A program made the position numbers and the translations under genes. This document shows, piece by piece, positions 21,453 through 34,103 of a stretch of DNA of 64,000 nt (position 1 is the stretch's first letter; each line of letters begins with the position of its first letter). The stretch lies in NCBI GenBank assembly GCA_015680685.1, contig MNCI01011963.1:100125-164124 (forward strand). Direction: 5' to 3'. The notes under the pieces are model-generated. The model worked only from the letters and a program-made list of their open reading frames with translations. It had not been told where the DNA came from and made no database searches. This DNA is from Gnetum montanum. Taxonomy: Eukaryota; Streptophyta; Gnetopsida; Gnetales; Gnetaceae.

Positions 21453-23800
21453 GATGGCCAATCCAAGGTAATTCCTTAGGCTATGCAACCAAGACACAAA
21501 GTACACTACTCTTAGCAATGAGCAATACAACTTCATAATTGTAAAGGTCCAGGCAAGGTTACCTTTAATTGCCTTGACATGGAGGAAAAATGTGACTTTG
21601 AACTAATCCACAAGGATGGATGGGAGTATATCCCTTCCTCATTCAACATCATTCTGCTCACAGAGTCCCACCACTAGTTGTTATCCTAGCTCATTCAAGC
21701 AAGTTAGTACAACATGGGAACTAACTACTAGGAAGCCTTACAGGAGGAAGAGGATGAGTTTGAAGCTTGCTCTGAACATGAGGCCCCCTTTCCCACCATC
21801 TTCCAATAAGCAATCCCTAGTTTAGACCCTTCTTAATTTAGTTCATCCATCCTCCCCAATGTGGTCATAACACTAACATCACCTTCCAACTCTGTTAAGC
21901 TTAGATCTATGCCTATAGTGGCAACCCATCAAATGCAATCTGTACATTATGATGTAATAGCTCCCTTCAACTTGCCCTTCATGACATCATCTCAACCTAC
22001 CCAACCATCTTTGGTAGTAGCAATCACGCTAGCTCAGCCATATGTTCATGTAAGGCTTATCTCCAAGCCCCAAACAACTTAGGCATCCTACATCTAGCTT
22101 GTTTCATCAATGCCCTCAATGTCAATCCAACCCACACATGCATGGCTTGCCCCAATCATTGTCCCTATAACACAGTTGATGCATCAAGCACCTCGTGTGG
22201 TTCTACAACCTACAACTAGGTCATGGGCCACACAACCAGCATTGCGAATGGCACAACCAGTGTAGCTGGCTAGAGCATCCCAAAATTTGGACCAAGCATT
22301 TCAACTAATCCAAACCTTGATAAAAGAGATGAAGCTACTCAAAGCCACCTCCTCTAAAATTGTCAAAGTGGTGGACTTCCACTAGGATGATCCTATAAGG
22401 CATGTGGTCCCACCTCTAACTCTACCAGCTGGGGTTCCACTACCTTAATTCACCAAATACAATGATGAAGAAAACCCCAGTGCACATTTGGGCATGTTTA
22501 GGTTCAAATTTCTATAACTTCAAGCATGGTCGCATGCCATCACATGCATATTCACCATGTCATTGACTAGCAAAGTGTTAGACTAGTACCGTGCATTGCC
22601 TAGAGGCTCTATCTCCTCTTTAGAAGACCTCTTGAGCCAATTCATGACATGCTTCAAGTACAACCTGAAGCCTTAAGTAACCTTAAACTAGATAATGTAG
22701 GTCAAATAGGGCCACTTAGAGCTTGTGCAAGACTTCATCCAACAATGGAGTGCCTCATTAAACAAAATACAAGAGCCCATAGCTAAGGCATATCTCTTAG
22801 CTATTTTCAAGGGTGCAGTTAATGATTTCATAAAGTTAAAGCTGTACTACTTAGGCCTGCAATCCCTAAGCCAGGCCTTCTCCCAAATGAAGAACATAGA
22901 GGATGTGGTGGAAGCCAGTAAGGACCCAACCTACATTACCTATAAGAACCAGCATGCAAGGAGAAAAAAGGACAAGGGAAAGGAAACTACAATAGTGGTA
23001 GCAATGGCCAAAGAGGCCAATGCAACCAACCAGAGGCTGATGGCTAGGCTGCCCAAAGTCCTAGCCAATAACAAAGCTACAAACCCTGGAGCCAAGGCAA
23101 CCAACCCACCTACATTTCTAGTGGCCATAACACAAGTTGGTCAAAGGCCTAACTTCAAGTGCAAGGATCACTCCAAGTACACCCCATTTCCACTGAAGAC
23201 CTCAGAGCTACTAGAATAACTATTAAAATCCAAGCGTATCCAATATAAGCAAATGTTTGAGGATTCTTATAAAAGGCATGACAGATACTATGAGCTACTA
23301 AAAAATCCTACTTCGATGGCACCAAATGATCCCTCGATCCCAAAACATTTCTGGCTAAATCGGTTCTACCATTACCACTAGTTGTTTGATCATAGCATAG
23401 ACTTCTACCTAGCCTTGCAAGATGATCTATGAAAGATGATTGATAGAGGTGAGCTGGTCCTTGATGCTACAAACCCAGTCAGGCTGCAGAAGCAATCCAT
23501 GAGGGTGTATAAGAATTCTTTAAATGTGGATAATGTTAGCTATGTCATGAATTCTATCAGCATTGATGATAACCTAAAATTGGTGGAGCATCCATTTGTG
23601 GTCCATGTGTCCTTTGGTAGTGCAAGGGTCCACTTGACCCCTATGAGTTCGAGGCCCCATTTTGTTGTTAGAGTGCCACCTTAAGCACCCACAACACCCT
23701 TTGTGGTTAGAGCACCATAGCATGTCACAACAACAATAGTTCAGACACCCTTTGTTATTAAGGTGTCATAATGTGCTAACCCTTCACCTATCCAAAGCCT
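21453..23800 (+). pseudogene. Decayed gag of Tat-B
   Basis: Begins near MANPR. The N-terminal block DTKYTTLSNEQYNFIIVKVQ aligns with the same block of the Tat-C gag. The capsid starts at about 22370: DDPIRHVVPPLTLPAG, FTKYNDEENPSAHLGMFRFK, MSLTSKVLDxYRALPRGSIS and VQDFIQQWSASLNKIQEPIA. This is a Retrotrans_gag-like pattern (DPxxHLxxF, then SLxxxAxxWYxxLPxxSI). A long open segment (22725-23219) ends in a Lys-rich, Ala-rich tail. The zinc-knuckle position (about 23370-23430) has decayed: Tat-C keeps Cys residues there, this copy does not. Several stops, one open piece of 164 codons. Confidence 0.75.
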
Positions 23801-24159
23801 AGTAGTAGCCAATGCATCAACCCCTTCCTATCCAGGGGTCAATCCTGCTGGCAACATCAGCAAACCCTCTAGGTGGAAACCTAGGAGACCCAATGAGCAT
23901 CTTGTAGATAAAATGATTACGCAATATCAAGACCAAAGAGTTCTTTATTTGCCAAAGTTGGTCCCTATATCTATGATCCCCATGGCTAAAACAACTAAGG
24001 AGTCAACAACCAACAAATCGCAACCAAAACCTAAGGCCCCTATGCAGGCGAAGCCAACAAAGATCAAGTTGCCTCCATGAGAAATTTGTCTCTTAGGATG
24101 CATGGAGGAAGTCAAAGCCAACAAAAACATGATAATGGCAATGACTTCGTGGATGCATT

Positions 24160-24990
24160 AGCCTAAGTCAAGTAAGCACTCAAGACAAAAAATATAACAT
24201 TGAACTTGTATGACCTAATCATGACCTCATTCACCCATCGCAATGCACTGGTGTAGATGTTGACCTCCATTCCTATTATAGAGGACATCCCTATAGATGA
24301 GAACTTCATCCATGTAGTGATGTTGCCGCTTGTGTCACAAGAATCAAGTTCCACATTCCTAGAGTTTTGCAATGAAGTAATGAAGATTAAGCCTGAGAAG
24401 GGTGAGGTTATAACAGCCCCCATGTTCATCACCATATGTGTCAAGCAATGTAAGATTCAAAGAGTGCACATTGATGATGGAGCAACAAAAAATGTAATTC
24501 CATACATCGTCATCAACAAACTAGGCCTTATAGACTAGGTTAAGCCAACAAAAACCACATGTCTAAAATCCTTCAATAGGTTACATGTTGTTGTCAAGGG
24601 CATGGTCACCATAGCTTTCGTAGTGGGGAAGCAATTCCCCACCACTACCAAATTTATCATCATAAAGGAGATGTTGGGCTTTATCCTAATACTGGGTAGG
24701 CCTTGGCTAGCCCAGTTACAAGCCATCTCCACTTCGATTTATTAGGAGGTCCACCTTCTTTACGAAGGTGGTGAAGTTACCATCCATGGTGATAACATCA
24801 CCCCTCTAGCCATCAACAATGTAGATATGGAGCAAGGGTCAGATTTTGAATTTCCTAATGATGCACCTGTGGTAGACAATGAATTGCATAAGGCTAATGC
24901 ACCCAAAGAAGTAATGGAAGCCAACGACCTCTCAAAGGATGCCCTTTAGGTAGAGCTACCCTTTAATGTAGTAAGGGTTAAGGAGAATAC
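24160..24990 (+). pseudogene. Protease region of Tat-B
   Basis: MLTSIPIIEDIPIDENFIHV opens the domain. The active-site block is RVHIDDGATKNVIPYIVINK, with the DxGA-type retropepsin motif kept, then VKGMVTIAFVVGKQFPTTTK and LGRPWLAQLQAISTS. It aligns residue by residue with the Tat-C protease at 32393-33256. The downstream tail is acidic and ends around 24990, where the non-coding inter-ORF region begins. A stop after GLID and a few others disrupt it. Confidence 0.75.
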
Positions 24991-25349
24991 TGGATAGTGC
25001 AATCTAGTCACTACGTGCCCCCTAACCCACATCGAGTTAGGAAGCAACTGTATGATTAATGTATCCCCTTAGTCAAAAACATGCTAGGTGCCTGCCCACT
25101 ATTCGCATTTGTGTGCCTTATACCCTACTCTCTACTTCCATTGCATTTGTGTTGCATTAGGTTAGCACGGTAGCTTGTTATTTGCATTTAGCTTAATTTC
25201 TTAGATTACACTTTTATTTACTTAGTTATTGCATTCATTTGCTTTGTTCACACATTTGCTTATTAGTTTACACTTCTGTAGTTATTTCTTTAAAAACATC
25301 AAAATGCATAAGAACCATAAAAGCCAAAATTACAAAAAGTGATATAGCA
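24991..25349 (+). other. Non-coding start of the protease-RT spacer in Tat-B
   Basis: T-rich, with repeated gcatttg words (25110-25260); no ORF. Equivalent to the region after 33256 in Tat-C. It leads into the hairpin array. Confidence 0.4.
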
Positions 25350-25760
25350 ATACTCAGCCTTCCATGGCCTTAAACTGGCAACATTGTGGCCTAGAATGGC
25401 CTTAAAGTATCACACTTGATCTCCATCATCACAGCCTAGAATGACCTTAAACTATCAACATGGCTAGATATGGCCTTAAACTAGCAACCCTATAGCCTAG
25501 AATGGCCTAAAACTATCACTTTTAATTCCTTTGTAGAGGCTTAGGATGGCCCTAAACTACCATTATCACTATGGCCTAGAATGACCTAAAACTAGCACCT
25601 TGGCCCGCTATGGCCTTAAACTGGCAACACACAACCCAAAATGGCCAAAAAACTAGCATCAACCCTCCTGCTATGGCCTTAAACTAGCATGGGGCCCATC
25701 AAGGCTTTAGACTAACAATAGACTTGCTATGGCTTGCAATGGCCTAGTACCACTATGGCT
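25350..25760 (+). repeat. Hairpin array upstream of RT position in Tat-B
   Basis: A dozen or so units of 25-40 bases with the core tggccttaaact. A typical unit is TGCTA-tggccttaaac-TAGCA (25669-25689): a 5-bp stem around an 11-nt loop. Others have CCA/TGG stems with the same loop length (25362-25378). Units are imperfect and irregularly spaced. Confidence 0.7.
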
Positions 25761-26244
25761 TGTAATGGCCCAGACTCACATATTTATAGCAAATGCAATA
25801 AAATTTTCACATAAAGATAAAAGTTTACACATAGTAAATAATCATCCAACAAATGTAATATGTATAGAAATACATAGCATGAATAGCATCACATGGCAAA
25901 AGTGCTCAATGGGAGGTACATCTAGTCATGCTCAACCAGTGGTGCTAGGTGGGGATGGAAGTTCTTCTTCTTCCACCACATCACTAGGGCTTGCAGCATC
26001 ACCTGGTACCTACCACAACCATTAACAAACATGCGTAATTAGTAAGAAAACATGCACTATATGAGATAACTTAAAACATGAAAAGCATAAAAACCAACTA
26101 ATGTGAGAGTGTCCTACATCGGTGAGTTCTGGAGGTAACTTTCCAAGGCTAACCTCTAAGCGGTGGAGGATCTCAACTTCGAAAAGTTGCATCCAATCCT
26201 CCTAGCCAAAGTCAAAATTTGTAGCTGCCACAATTTAGCAGCAC
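25761..26244 (+). other. Non-coding spacer and deletion junction of Tat-B
   Basis: Short AT-rich text, with a segment (gtggtgctaggtggggatgg ... tcactagggc) that aligns with 33780-33850 of Tat-C. Then, around 26215-26245, it runs directly into integrase sequence. The whole RT, both RNases H and the integrase N-terminus and first core Asp, about 2.8 kb in Tat-C, are absent. Confidence 0.6.
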
Positions 26245-26878
26245 CAAAGCCAAAGCCTTTTGTGAGCACTTTGGCATCAAACACTCCTTTTCATTGTCAT
26301 ACTACCCTCAAGCAAACGACCAAGTAGAGGCCACCAATAAAGTCATCATTAATCTCCTCAAGAAGATGTTAAGCAACAACAAATGATAATGGCATGAGAA
26401 ACTATTCTATGCACTTTGGGCCTACTGCACGATGCATTGAACAATAATAGGCATGACACCTTCTAGCCTCATCTATGGATTTGACGTAGTTTTGCCACTT
26501 GAATTGTAGGTTTCATTACTCTAGGTAATCCTCTTAGACTCCATTGGCGAAGGTTGCAACAATGAGTTGAGAACCATAGACCTCAACTCAATAGAGGAAG
26601 AATGCATGCATACGCTTGATCATATCAAATGGTACCAAGAAAAGAAATGGCAAAAATATCATCATAATCAGCATCAACACTCAATCAAGAAAGGGGACTT
26701 AGTTCTCAAGGTTGTTCACAAACCTGCAAAAACGTTCTTAGCCAACTAGAAAGGGCCTTTCTTGGTCACTAAGGTCTACGAAAATGGGGCATTCAAGCTT
26801 TTTGATAAAGATGGAAATAAATTTTCCAATCTAGTGAACCATTTGTATTTGAAGTCATGCAGCACTACACCTCAATGA
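26245..26878 (+). pseudogene. Integrase C-terminal part of Tat-B
   Basis: Reads SKAFCEHFGIKHSFSLSYYP, then QANDQVEATNKVIINLLKKM (the core Glu in QVEATNK), LFYALWAYCTMH, PSSLIYGFDVVLPLEL and HIKWYQEKKWQKYHHNQHQH. It finishes with KKGDLVLKVVHK, KGPFLVTKVYENGAFKLFDK and NHLYLKSCSTTPQ-stop. This is the E region of the DDE core plus the GPF/Y-like C-terminal domain. It aligns with 36960-37580 of Tat-C. There is no chromodomain. A few stops. Confidence 0.8.
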
Positions 26879-26889
26879 AACAAGATAAG

Positions 26890-27320
26890 CACTTCTTTGC
26901 TATGATGCTAAACTAGCATAGCTCATTTGCTATGATGTTAAACTAGCACACACACATAAACAATTTGTCTGCTATGATGTTAAACTTGCATAGCTCATTT
27001 TCTATGACATTAAACTAGCATAGCTTGTTTGCTATGATGCTAAATTGGCATAGCATTTGTCTGCTATGATGTTAAACCAGCACAGCTCATCCTTGAGTCA
27101 CGATGTTAAACTGGCACAATAAATCTGCTATGATTATAAACTAGCAGTCCACCATGACTTTAAAGTGGCATAGCACATTTTCTATGACATTAAACTAGCA
27201 CACAAAAGTTCACTAGCATTGCATGGTCTACTAGGACCTTAAACTAGGCTCACAATTTGCTAGGACCTTAAACTAGTAAGGCCATGGTCTATTAGGACCT
27301 TAAATTGGGTTCATAATCAA
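26890..27320 (+). repeat. Hairpin array downstream of integrase in Tat-B
   Basis: About fifteen units of the type ctatgatgttaaactagcat. The best is CTGCTA-tgattataaac-TAGCAG (27125-27147, 6-bp stem, 11-nt loop). At 27152-27168 the stem is CCA/TGG with the same loop length. The last units change to taggaccttaaac. It lies within 15 bases of the integrase stop codon. Confidence 0.8.
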
Positions 27321-27381
27321 CCACTAATAATTCCTTCCATCCTCCTGTGAGTGAATGAGCATAACCTTTGCCCCCCTTCTA

Positions 27382-27386
27382 CACCA
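27382..27386 (+). repeat. Left target-site duplication of Tat-C
   Basis: CACCA directly before TGAAATACC; identical to 40850-40854 after the 3' LTR. Confidence 0.9.
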
Positions 27387-29116
27387 TGAAATACCACAAA
27401 ATTTCAACTTAACACTTTGGAACGAGAACCCTGCGCTTCAACATCCAGAAGTCCAAAAATCAGACTAAAGTGCATGAATCTTGTCATGCACACTGAGGTC
27501 ATGCTCAAGTCATGCTACCAGCATATGTGTAGCATATGTGTGGCATGCATGCAGCATGTGTGTATTGTGCATAAATTTGAAGCCTCCAAATCAGTCAAAA
27601 TGGTCTTAATTTGAATGGGAAAGGTCCCCTCAGAGCCCACTGGTGACTACTCCAAGTTTCAGCATCCATAATCCAAGGTTTCAAGTCAAACTTGCACAAG
27701 TCTTACTGCTCATGCTGGGGTCACGCCCAGGTCACACTGCCAGCGTCAGTCCAGTGTGAGTAACTTCCAAAGCCTTAAAATCAAGCCAAAACGGTTTGAA
27801 TTCAAGCAATGCAAGACACCTTGGAAGTTCACTGATGATCATTGCAACTCCCAGCCTCCAGAACTTTAGATTTTGGGCCCAAAACCATACAGTCTTGTTG
27901 TTTACGCGAAAGTCACGCTGGGGTCATGCCTAGGTCATGCTAACAACATGAGTCCAGTGTGAGTTAACAAAAGTGGCCTAAATCTAAGCACAGACAGGCT
28001 CAAATTAAACATGCGGGACGCCCTCAAGGATAGGCAGCAGTTAAACTTCAAAAAAAAGTCTTAAAGATGGAATTTTGACACAAAATGCATCATTTTTGGT
28101 CATGCTGAGGTGATGCTAAGGTCATGCTGACAACATGAGTCCAGCATGAGCACTGGTCACAACCAACCAAAAGCATTTTAAATGCTAAGGGCATGCCAAG
28201 ACAAGATCAATGCACACTGGCAACCTTGGTGAAGCAAAAATACTTTCAACAGCAGTCAATCCACAGATTTAGAAATTTCAAGTGAGCCGGAGTCAAATTC
28301 TCTTGTTGTACATTATCAGTCATTATAAATTTTTTACATTTTGAGCTGGTCAAGCTCTTACGCTACAAATTGTACATGCTTCTATGGGCGTAAGCCAGCT
28401 TGCACAAGCTAAAACACATTGTAAGATACAGTGCATCTGCTCTAGAACGTAATCTACCTACATACGTCCAATTCACACCCAGCTGTACATCGAACACCTG
28501 TCATACGATCCGTTTTTCTCTCATCTCACAGCCATTGATCTCATTTACAAATCCTACTCCTGATGCCTAGAAAAATGTATAAATACCCTGTTCATTAACA
28601 TAAACGGGGTTGGGGAAAATTGGAGAAAGGAAACCAGCAATCTGGAGCCCAGATGCACGTGATTCCCAACACCTGCAAACACCTCACATTGGGGCTCAAC
28701 GTATGACTTACAATCTAGACGTAGAACTACATTTTGACCAGTGCACATCTTTTTAATTAATCCAATGCCATTTCATTTTTGCCTTATGTTGTATTGTTCT
28801 GGTTCTTTGTTTTCATTACTCCAGTTTATTACATGTTTTTGCATACATTCTGTTTATGTTTACACACTATATTCATGTTTACATCTCGTTGCATTACGCT
28901 CTCCATTTTACATTTCACGACGATAACCCTAGTGTAGGCCATAGCATACACTCGGGAAAGTCCTTGGTTGATTTGCATGCAGACCATCCAAGGCACTCTA
29001 CCTTCATTTTTCTAGCTTACCCTCACACAAAGGTAGGGTCGGCTGTATCTCTCTAGAGATCTTTCGAGATTCATTTTTCCTCCAACCTTACGCCAACAAT
29101 TTCAAACGATATAGAA
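27387..29116 (+). repeat. 5' LTR of Tat-C
   Basis: Starts TGAAATACC; the end is close to gatatagaa, before the primer site. U3 has repeated words such as gtcatgct, cagcat and catgagtcc, forming inverted pairs (for example catgctgacaacatg). TATAAATA is at 28578-28585. U5 has the shared Tat block ccttggttgatttgcatg. Confidence 0.9.
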
Positions 29117-29118
29117 AT

Positions 29119-29135
29119 TGGCACTAGAAGGAGGG
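29119..29135 (+). promoter_or_regulatory. Primer-binding site of Tat-C (tRNA-Asn)
   Basis: tggcactagaaggaggg is complementary to the 3' end of tRNA-Asn (CCTCCTTCTAGCGCCA) apart from a G-to-A change. Confidence 0.7.
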
Positions 29136-29321
29136 CCTATCGATTCCACTAATAGGTACCGAATCCTACCAACGTACCCACGCTACAGAGATAGCACACA
29201 AACCAAATGCTTACACTACCACTAAGTCTGTAAAACTCTCACGCTACTGCCAAAGACTTTTAAATCTAAAAACTGCTGAATCAAAATCCAAATCAGTGTA
29301 CACACATCACCACCAGAGCCC

Positions 29322-29474
29322 AGCGTGCACATGCTATTCCCAAAGTTTAGCGTACACACGCTGCTCATAGACCTCCAGCGTACACACGTTGCTCACAGAC
29401 CTCCAACGTACACACACTACTCATAGACCTCTAGCATACACACGCTGCTCTCAGACCTCCAGCGTATGCACGCT
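29322..29474 (+). repeat. 28-bp tandem hairpin repeats in the Tat-C leader
   Basis: Six units start at 29322, 29349, 29377, 29405, 29433 and 29461. Each contains AGCGTACACACGCT or a variant: a 5-bp inverted repeat AGCGT/ACGCT around cacA-type bases. A gctcatagacctcc spacer separates units. The array ends where gag begins. Its place between primer site and gag is where packaging signals lie in retroelements; that role is inference. Confidence 0.8.
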
Positions 29475-29480
29475 GCTTAC

Positions 29481-32010
29481 ATGCTGCCAATGGACTCTTC
29501 TCAGATCAATGCAGCTGCACTACCCGTTTCTGACTTTAGTGCCAAAGTCTTGAATCCTGTGACCACAACTGAACCCATAGTCACTGTTGGAGAAATGAAC
29601 CCTCAAGGACCAACTTGTCAATCACTTAGGTTACAAGGCAAGGACCCCACTTATACAATCCTTACCCTGAAACAATACAACTTCATTTGTGTAAAGATCC
29701 AAGCTAACCTACCCATTGATCGCACAAAAATGGAGGCAAAACGACATTATGAACTCATCTATAAGGGAGGCCATAACTTTACTCCTTTAGCATATGACGT
29801 AATCCCCCTCTCTAAATACCATCATGAACTCATATCCCAGCTCCTCATGGCAAGGAATTAAACCTTGCAGCAACCCACCATAGAGCCTCAAAATAGAGAT
29901 GAGGAAGATGATTCCGCGGCTCAATCCAAACATGGGGATTCATACCACACTCTTAGTCTTCATGCTTATGCAAACCCATTATTGCACCCTTTCATGGGAG
30001 AGATTATGCCTCTTCATGCATTTACAAGTACTCAAGTACCTGTTTCTCAACAGGAAGCATCCACCTCCATTCCTGCTTTCTCTACAACCAACACCCAATT
30101 CAATACATCCATCCCTATTATTCCTCCAGTAACCACGTTACCCTCCCTCTCACAAGTACAATCCCAACAACTCTCCTCTCAAGCTAATATAGGATCGACC
30201 TTCTAACCCCAAATAATTGGGATGCCATCCGTGATACCGGCTTCTACATCCATCCATTACATACCACGAGTGCAAATCCAAGGAACACCCTTCACTACTT
30301 CAACTCAATAGGTTCAGGATGTTTCCTCACAATTGTAACCAGGCAGTGGCCCGCACCTGTCATTCAACAACATTAACCTGTTCACTATAGCATACCACCC
30401 TTTGCAATCCCATCCATGAATGTCCCTCAAATACAACCATCAACAACCCAGCAGTCATCTTTCCCACAAATCACACAACAATCTAACTATTACCACGTGC
30501 AATCTAACCAACCAGTTGGTCCACCTAGTGCTCAAGAATAGGCAGAGGCTAGAAAAATGAGATAAAGTGCCTCAAAATCTCAAACACTGAAGAAGTCAAG
30601 GTGTTGGACTTCTATCAAGATGATCCAATTAGCTCTTCAATGCCACCATTGACTTTACCAAAGGGAAAATCACTGCCGCAACTGACCAAGTATAATGGAG
30701 AGGGAGATCCAAATGCTCACATAGTGACATTCCGATTAGAGTGTATATTACTTCAAGCATGGCCTCATGCAATCCTATGTGTGTTCGCTATGTCCTTAAC
30801 TAGAAAAGCCTTAGACTAGTACCGACCTCTACCACTTAACTCCATATCCTCTTTAGAGGATTTTTTACATCAATTCATTACCTATTTTAAGTATAACCTG
30901 AAGCTTGAAGCCACACTAGATAGTTTAATCCAAATAAAACAAGCGCCATTAGAGCTCACAAAAAATTTCATCCAAAGATGGAACGCTACCCTTAACGAAC
31001 TTCATGAGCCTATCCTAGAAATGTATTTACTTATAATCCTCAAGAGTGCTATGAATGATTTCATTAAGTCAAAACTCTATTATCTGAACACTCGTACTTT
31101 GAGTCAAGCATTTGTCCAAATCAAAAACATAGAAGAGGCAACACAGACAAGTCATAACCCAGCTTACCTAACTTCTAAAAGCCAACATACGAGGAAAGAT
31201 AAAGACAAGTCTAAAAAAATAGTGATAGTAGTGGCAGAGACAGTTCAACCCAACAGTGCAAGGTAGAAAGGGAAAAAACCGGTTGCTCCCACTAGTCACG
31301 AAAGAACCATTCCTGCACCTACACTTGAATCCTCCTCTACCCAAACTGCTAACACGGGTCATACTCGTACCTTCGAACGCAAAGACCCTGCCCAGTACAC
31401 ATCCTTACCCATGAAGCCTTCACAACTACTGGACCAACTTCTAAAGGCTGGTTAGATTCAACATAAGCAAATGTCTCCTGCAGCGTCTCAAAAACACGAT
31501 TGATACTATGAGTTGGTTAAAAATCCAACATTGGAAACAGCTAATGAACCCCCTATTCTAAGAGGTTTTAGGTTAGATAGATTCTGTGAGTATCACCAAC
31601 AATGTGGGCATGGAACCAATTACTGCTTCACCCTAAAACAAGACATACAACGTATGATTGACAGAGGTGAGATAGTCTTTGACGAAGCTAACCCAGTAAG
31701 ACCTCAAAATCAATCTATGGGGGTCTACAAAGATTCTCTTAACACCAAAGAGTCGCCCTATGTGATTAACACCATCCATGTCGGCAATGAACAAGACATC
31801 CCACAAAAGCCTTTTGTGATTTGTATGCTTGCTAAAACTGTGTCTACGCTAACACCTCCACAAGCTCCTTTTGCCACACACACACACATCTCCTATATCA
31901 TGAAAACCATTCGTCATCAGAGTACACCCTATGGTTGCAATAGCAAATGTGCCATCACAAACTCGACCTACTCCATTTGTAATCCAAGTGTCGAAACACC
32001 CTGATGTGCA
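29481..32010 (+). pseudogene. gag of Tat-C
   Basis: Starts ATG (MLPMDSSQINAAALPVSD). Order: N-terminal block PTYTILTLKQYNFICVKIQA; a Pro/Ser/Thr/Gln-rich linker (29870-30530); capsid with LTKYNGEGDPNAHIVTFRLE, MSLTRKALDxYRPLPLNSIS, KNFIQRWNATLNELHEPILE and SKLYYLNTRTLSQAF; a Lys-rich basic segment (31190-31290); then a knuckle FCEYHQQCGHGTNYC (C-x3-H-x2-CGH-x4-C) near 31585-31630. Two frame changes (between 30206 and 30601, and near 32050) and a few stops at Gln, Arg or Trp codons break it. Confidence 0.85.
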
Positions 32011-32392
32011 ACCCCCAATAGTTCCCCTACGACCCTCATGAGAACGCCTCACCGATAGACTGACCAGGGAACGTCTGTCAAAAGAACATCATGGTCATGA
32101 GTTAGGACTGCCAAAACCCACACCGTTGAATGTTGTCCCTATGGTTCCAATTACTGATCAGCCTAGCACGATTCGTCAAGATAAGAACTCGAGAGTGTCC
32201 AGTGTCCCAAACCTAACAGCTACAGTTAATAATGCAAAAATTCTTCTGCGAGATATACAAATGTTGGGTCAAATGGACCAAGTATCAACAGATAAAAACA
32301 TCCCAAATAGTAAAGACTTGGCAAGTGCCCTGACCTAGGTTACACAGGCCTTAAAACAAAAGAACGCCTCTCTAAGCCTATATGACCTGGTA

Positions 32393-33256
32393 ATGATCTC
32401 CCTGGTACATTGGGAAGCTCTAGTGCATATGTTGACTTCAATCCCTGTTAGTGAAGTCCTTCCTGCGAATGAACCATCTATTTATGCTGTATTGTCTCCA
32501 CATCAAGAATTGAAGTCCACATCTCTAGGATTTCATGCCAATGACATTAAACGAGACAAAAAAATGGGAGAGGTCACTACCGCCCCTATGTTTATAACTA
32601 TACAAATTAACCAATTTAAGATACATAGGGTGCATGTCAATGATGGAGTGGCAAAAAATGTAATACCTTTCCCTGTCATTGAACGACTGGGCCTCGTGGA
32701 ACAAATATGGCCAACGAAAACATCATTCTTAAAATCTTTTAGTGGTTCCCGTGTCATGGTGAAAGGCATGGTTACCTTGGATTTCATAGCAGGGGACCAA
32801 TTCCCAACATCAGCCAAATTCGTAGTCATGGATGAGATGTCGGGGTTCAATCTGATTTTGGAATGGCCTTGGTTAGCTCAACTAAAAGTCATATCCTCAC
32901 CGATCCATCAAGAAATTCACCTACCTTATGAAGGTGGTGAAATCATCATATACGGGGATGTGGCAACATCACTTGCTTCCTCACACGTAGGAACGAACCA
33001 AGGGTCAGAGGTTGAACTCTCTGAACCTAAGCAAGCCACCACCAGTGAAAACCTAGACATTGGTCAATCTGCAACCTGTAACCCTCCTAAAACAGAGGAA
33101 GCATCAGAAGATGTAGACATAGGAGCCATTCCCACAGATGTCTCTTGGTCAGAACTACCATATGACGTATCCAACGAAGGGGATGGCGAGTATAAGATCA
33201 TAACTACACATCCCACCCTTCATAGAAAATTACAAAAATTAAAGAAACATATCTAA
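32393..33256 (+). pseudogene. Protease of Tat-C (open but with altered active site)
   Basis: An uninterrupted 287-codon frame. MLTSIPVSEVLPANEPSIYA leads to RVHVNDGVAKNVIPFPVIER, VKGMVTLDFIAGDQFPTSAK, WPWLAQLKVISSP and PYEGGEIIIYGDVAT. An acidic Ser/Thr-rich tail follows (SEPKQATTSENLDIG). The active-site block reads VNDGVA where Tat-B has IDDGAT: the expected first Asp is Asn and Ala is Val, both single G-to-A or C-to-T changes. It was therefore probably inactive even though the frame is open. Coding probably began upstream, as pieces around 32126-32338 also read as gag-protease linker. Confidence 0.85.
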
Positions 33257-33274
33257 AACTAAGACAAACCATCA

Positions 33275-34103
33275 AGAATCTAGAATGATGTTAAACTACC
33301 AAACATCTGCAATGATGTTAAACTAGCCATGGTTAGAAATGGCAGGTTCTTTAAACTTACCGAAACAACTACAGTCTCCTCCTCTTCTTTGACAGAGATG
33401 CAATAGCCCATCATGACTTTAAACTGATGTGCGTGGCCCGAAATGGTATTAAACTAGAGCACAATACATTACCAGTTTACCAAAATCTCACCACGTCATT
33501 ATCGTTTACATTTTGCAAATTACGATTTCCTTTTATCTTATGTTTATTAGTTATGATTCCAATTTACATTTACGTTCACAAATAAACTTAGAAAACAAAA
33601 CAAAATATATAAATATATATAATACGAGTGTTAACATGGTAATGGGATGATGACATATTACACCATGATCGTGTTATATCTGTTCTCACACATTCCAAAA
33701 ATAATAAAACCAGCCAAAAAACTAAAAATAGACTAGCAATAACAAGTCAAATTATGCATTAGTATTAGGAGGGGGCTAGTTCCCAAACTCCTCTACGTCA
33801 TCGTCTCCCATCTCACTAGGGCCAGCCTCACCACCACCATTTCCCTATAATAAAAAAAAAGCATGAGGACTGAAAATCTATGAAACCATGAAAAATCATA
33901 ACACTATTATTTACACAAAACATGAATGCCATGTGTGGCTCGGTATGGCCTAAAACTGCCATGTGGTCCAAGTATGATATTAAACTACCATTATACTTGC
34001 ATCAGGATGTGAATTAATTACACAAAGCTAGTTTATATAGCAACTCCCTCGTCAAAGAATCTCACTCACCTTGCTCCTAGTTTAAATTGGCAATAGCAAG
34101 CAT
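33275..34103 (+). repeat. Protease-RT spacer of Tat-C with hairpin units
   Basis: Units at 33275-33460 and 33930-33990. CATCA-tgactttaaac-TGATG (33409-33429) has a 5-bp stem and an 11-nt loop. Others read aatgatgttaaac and gtatgatattaaac. Between the clusters lies AT-rich sequence without an ORF. In Ogre-type Tat elements an intron lies between protease and RT, so splicing here is possible; I did not find convincing splice sites. Confidence 0.65.

Noticed and set aside
25350-27320. CRISPR-like array
   Set aside because: Units are irregular in length and spacing, lack constant repeats with unique spacers, and lie inside a plant retrotransposon.
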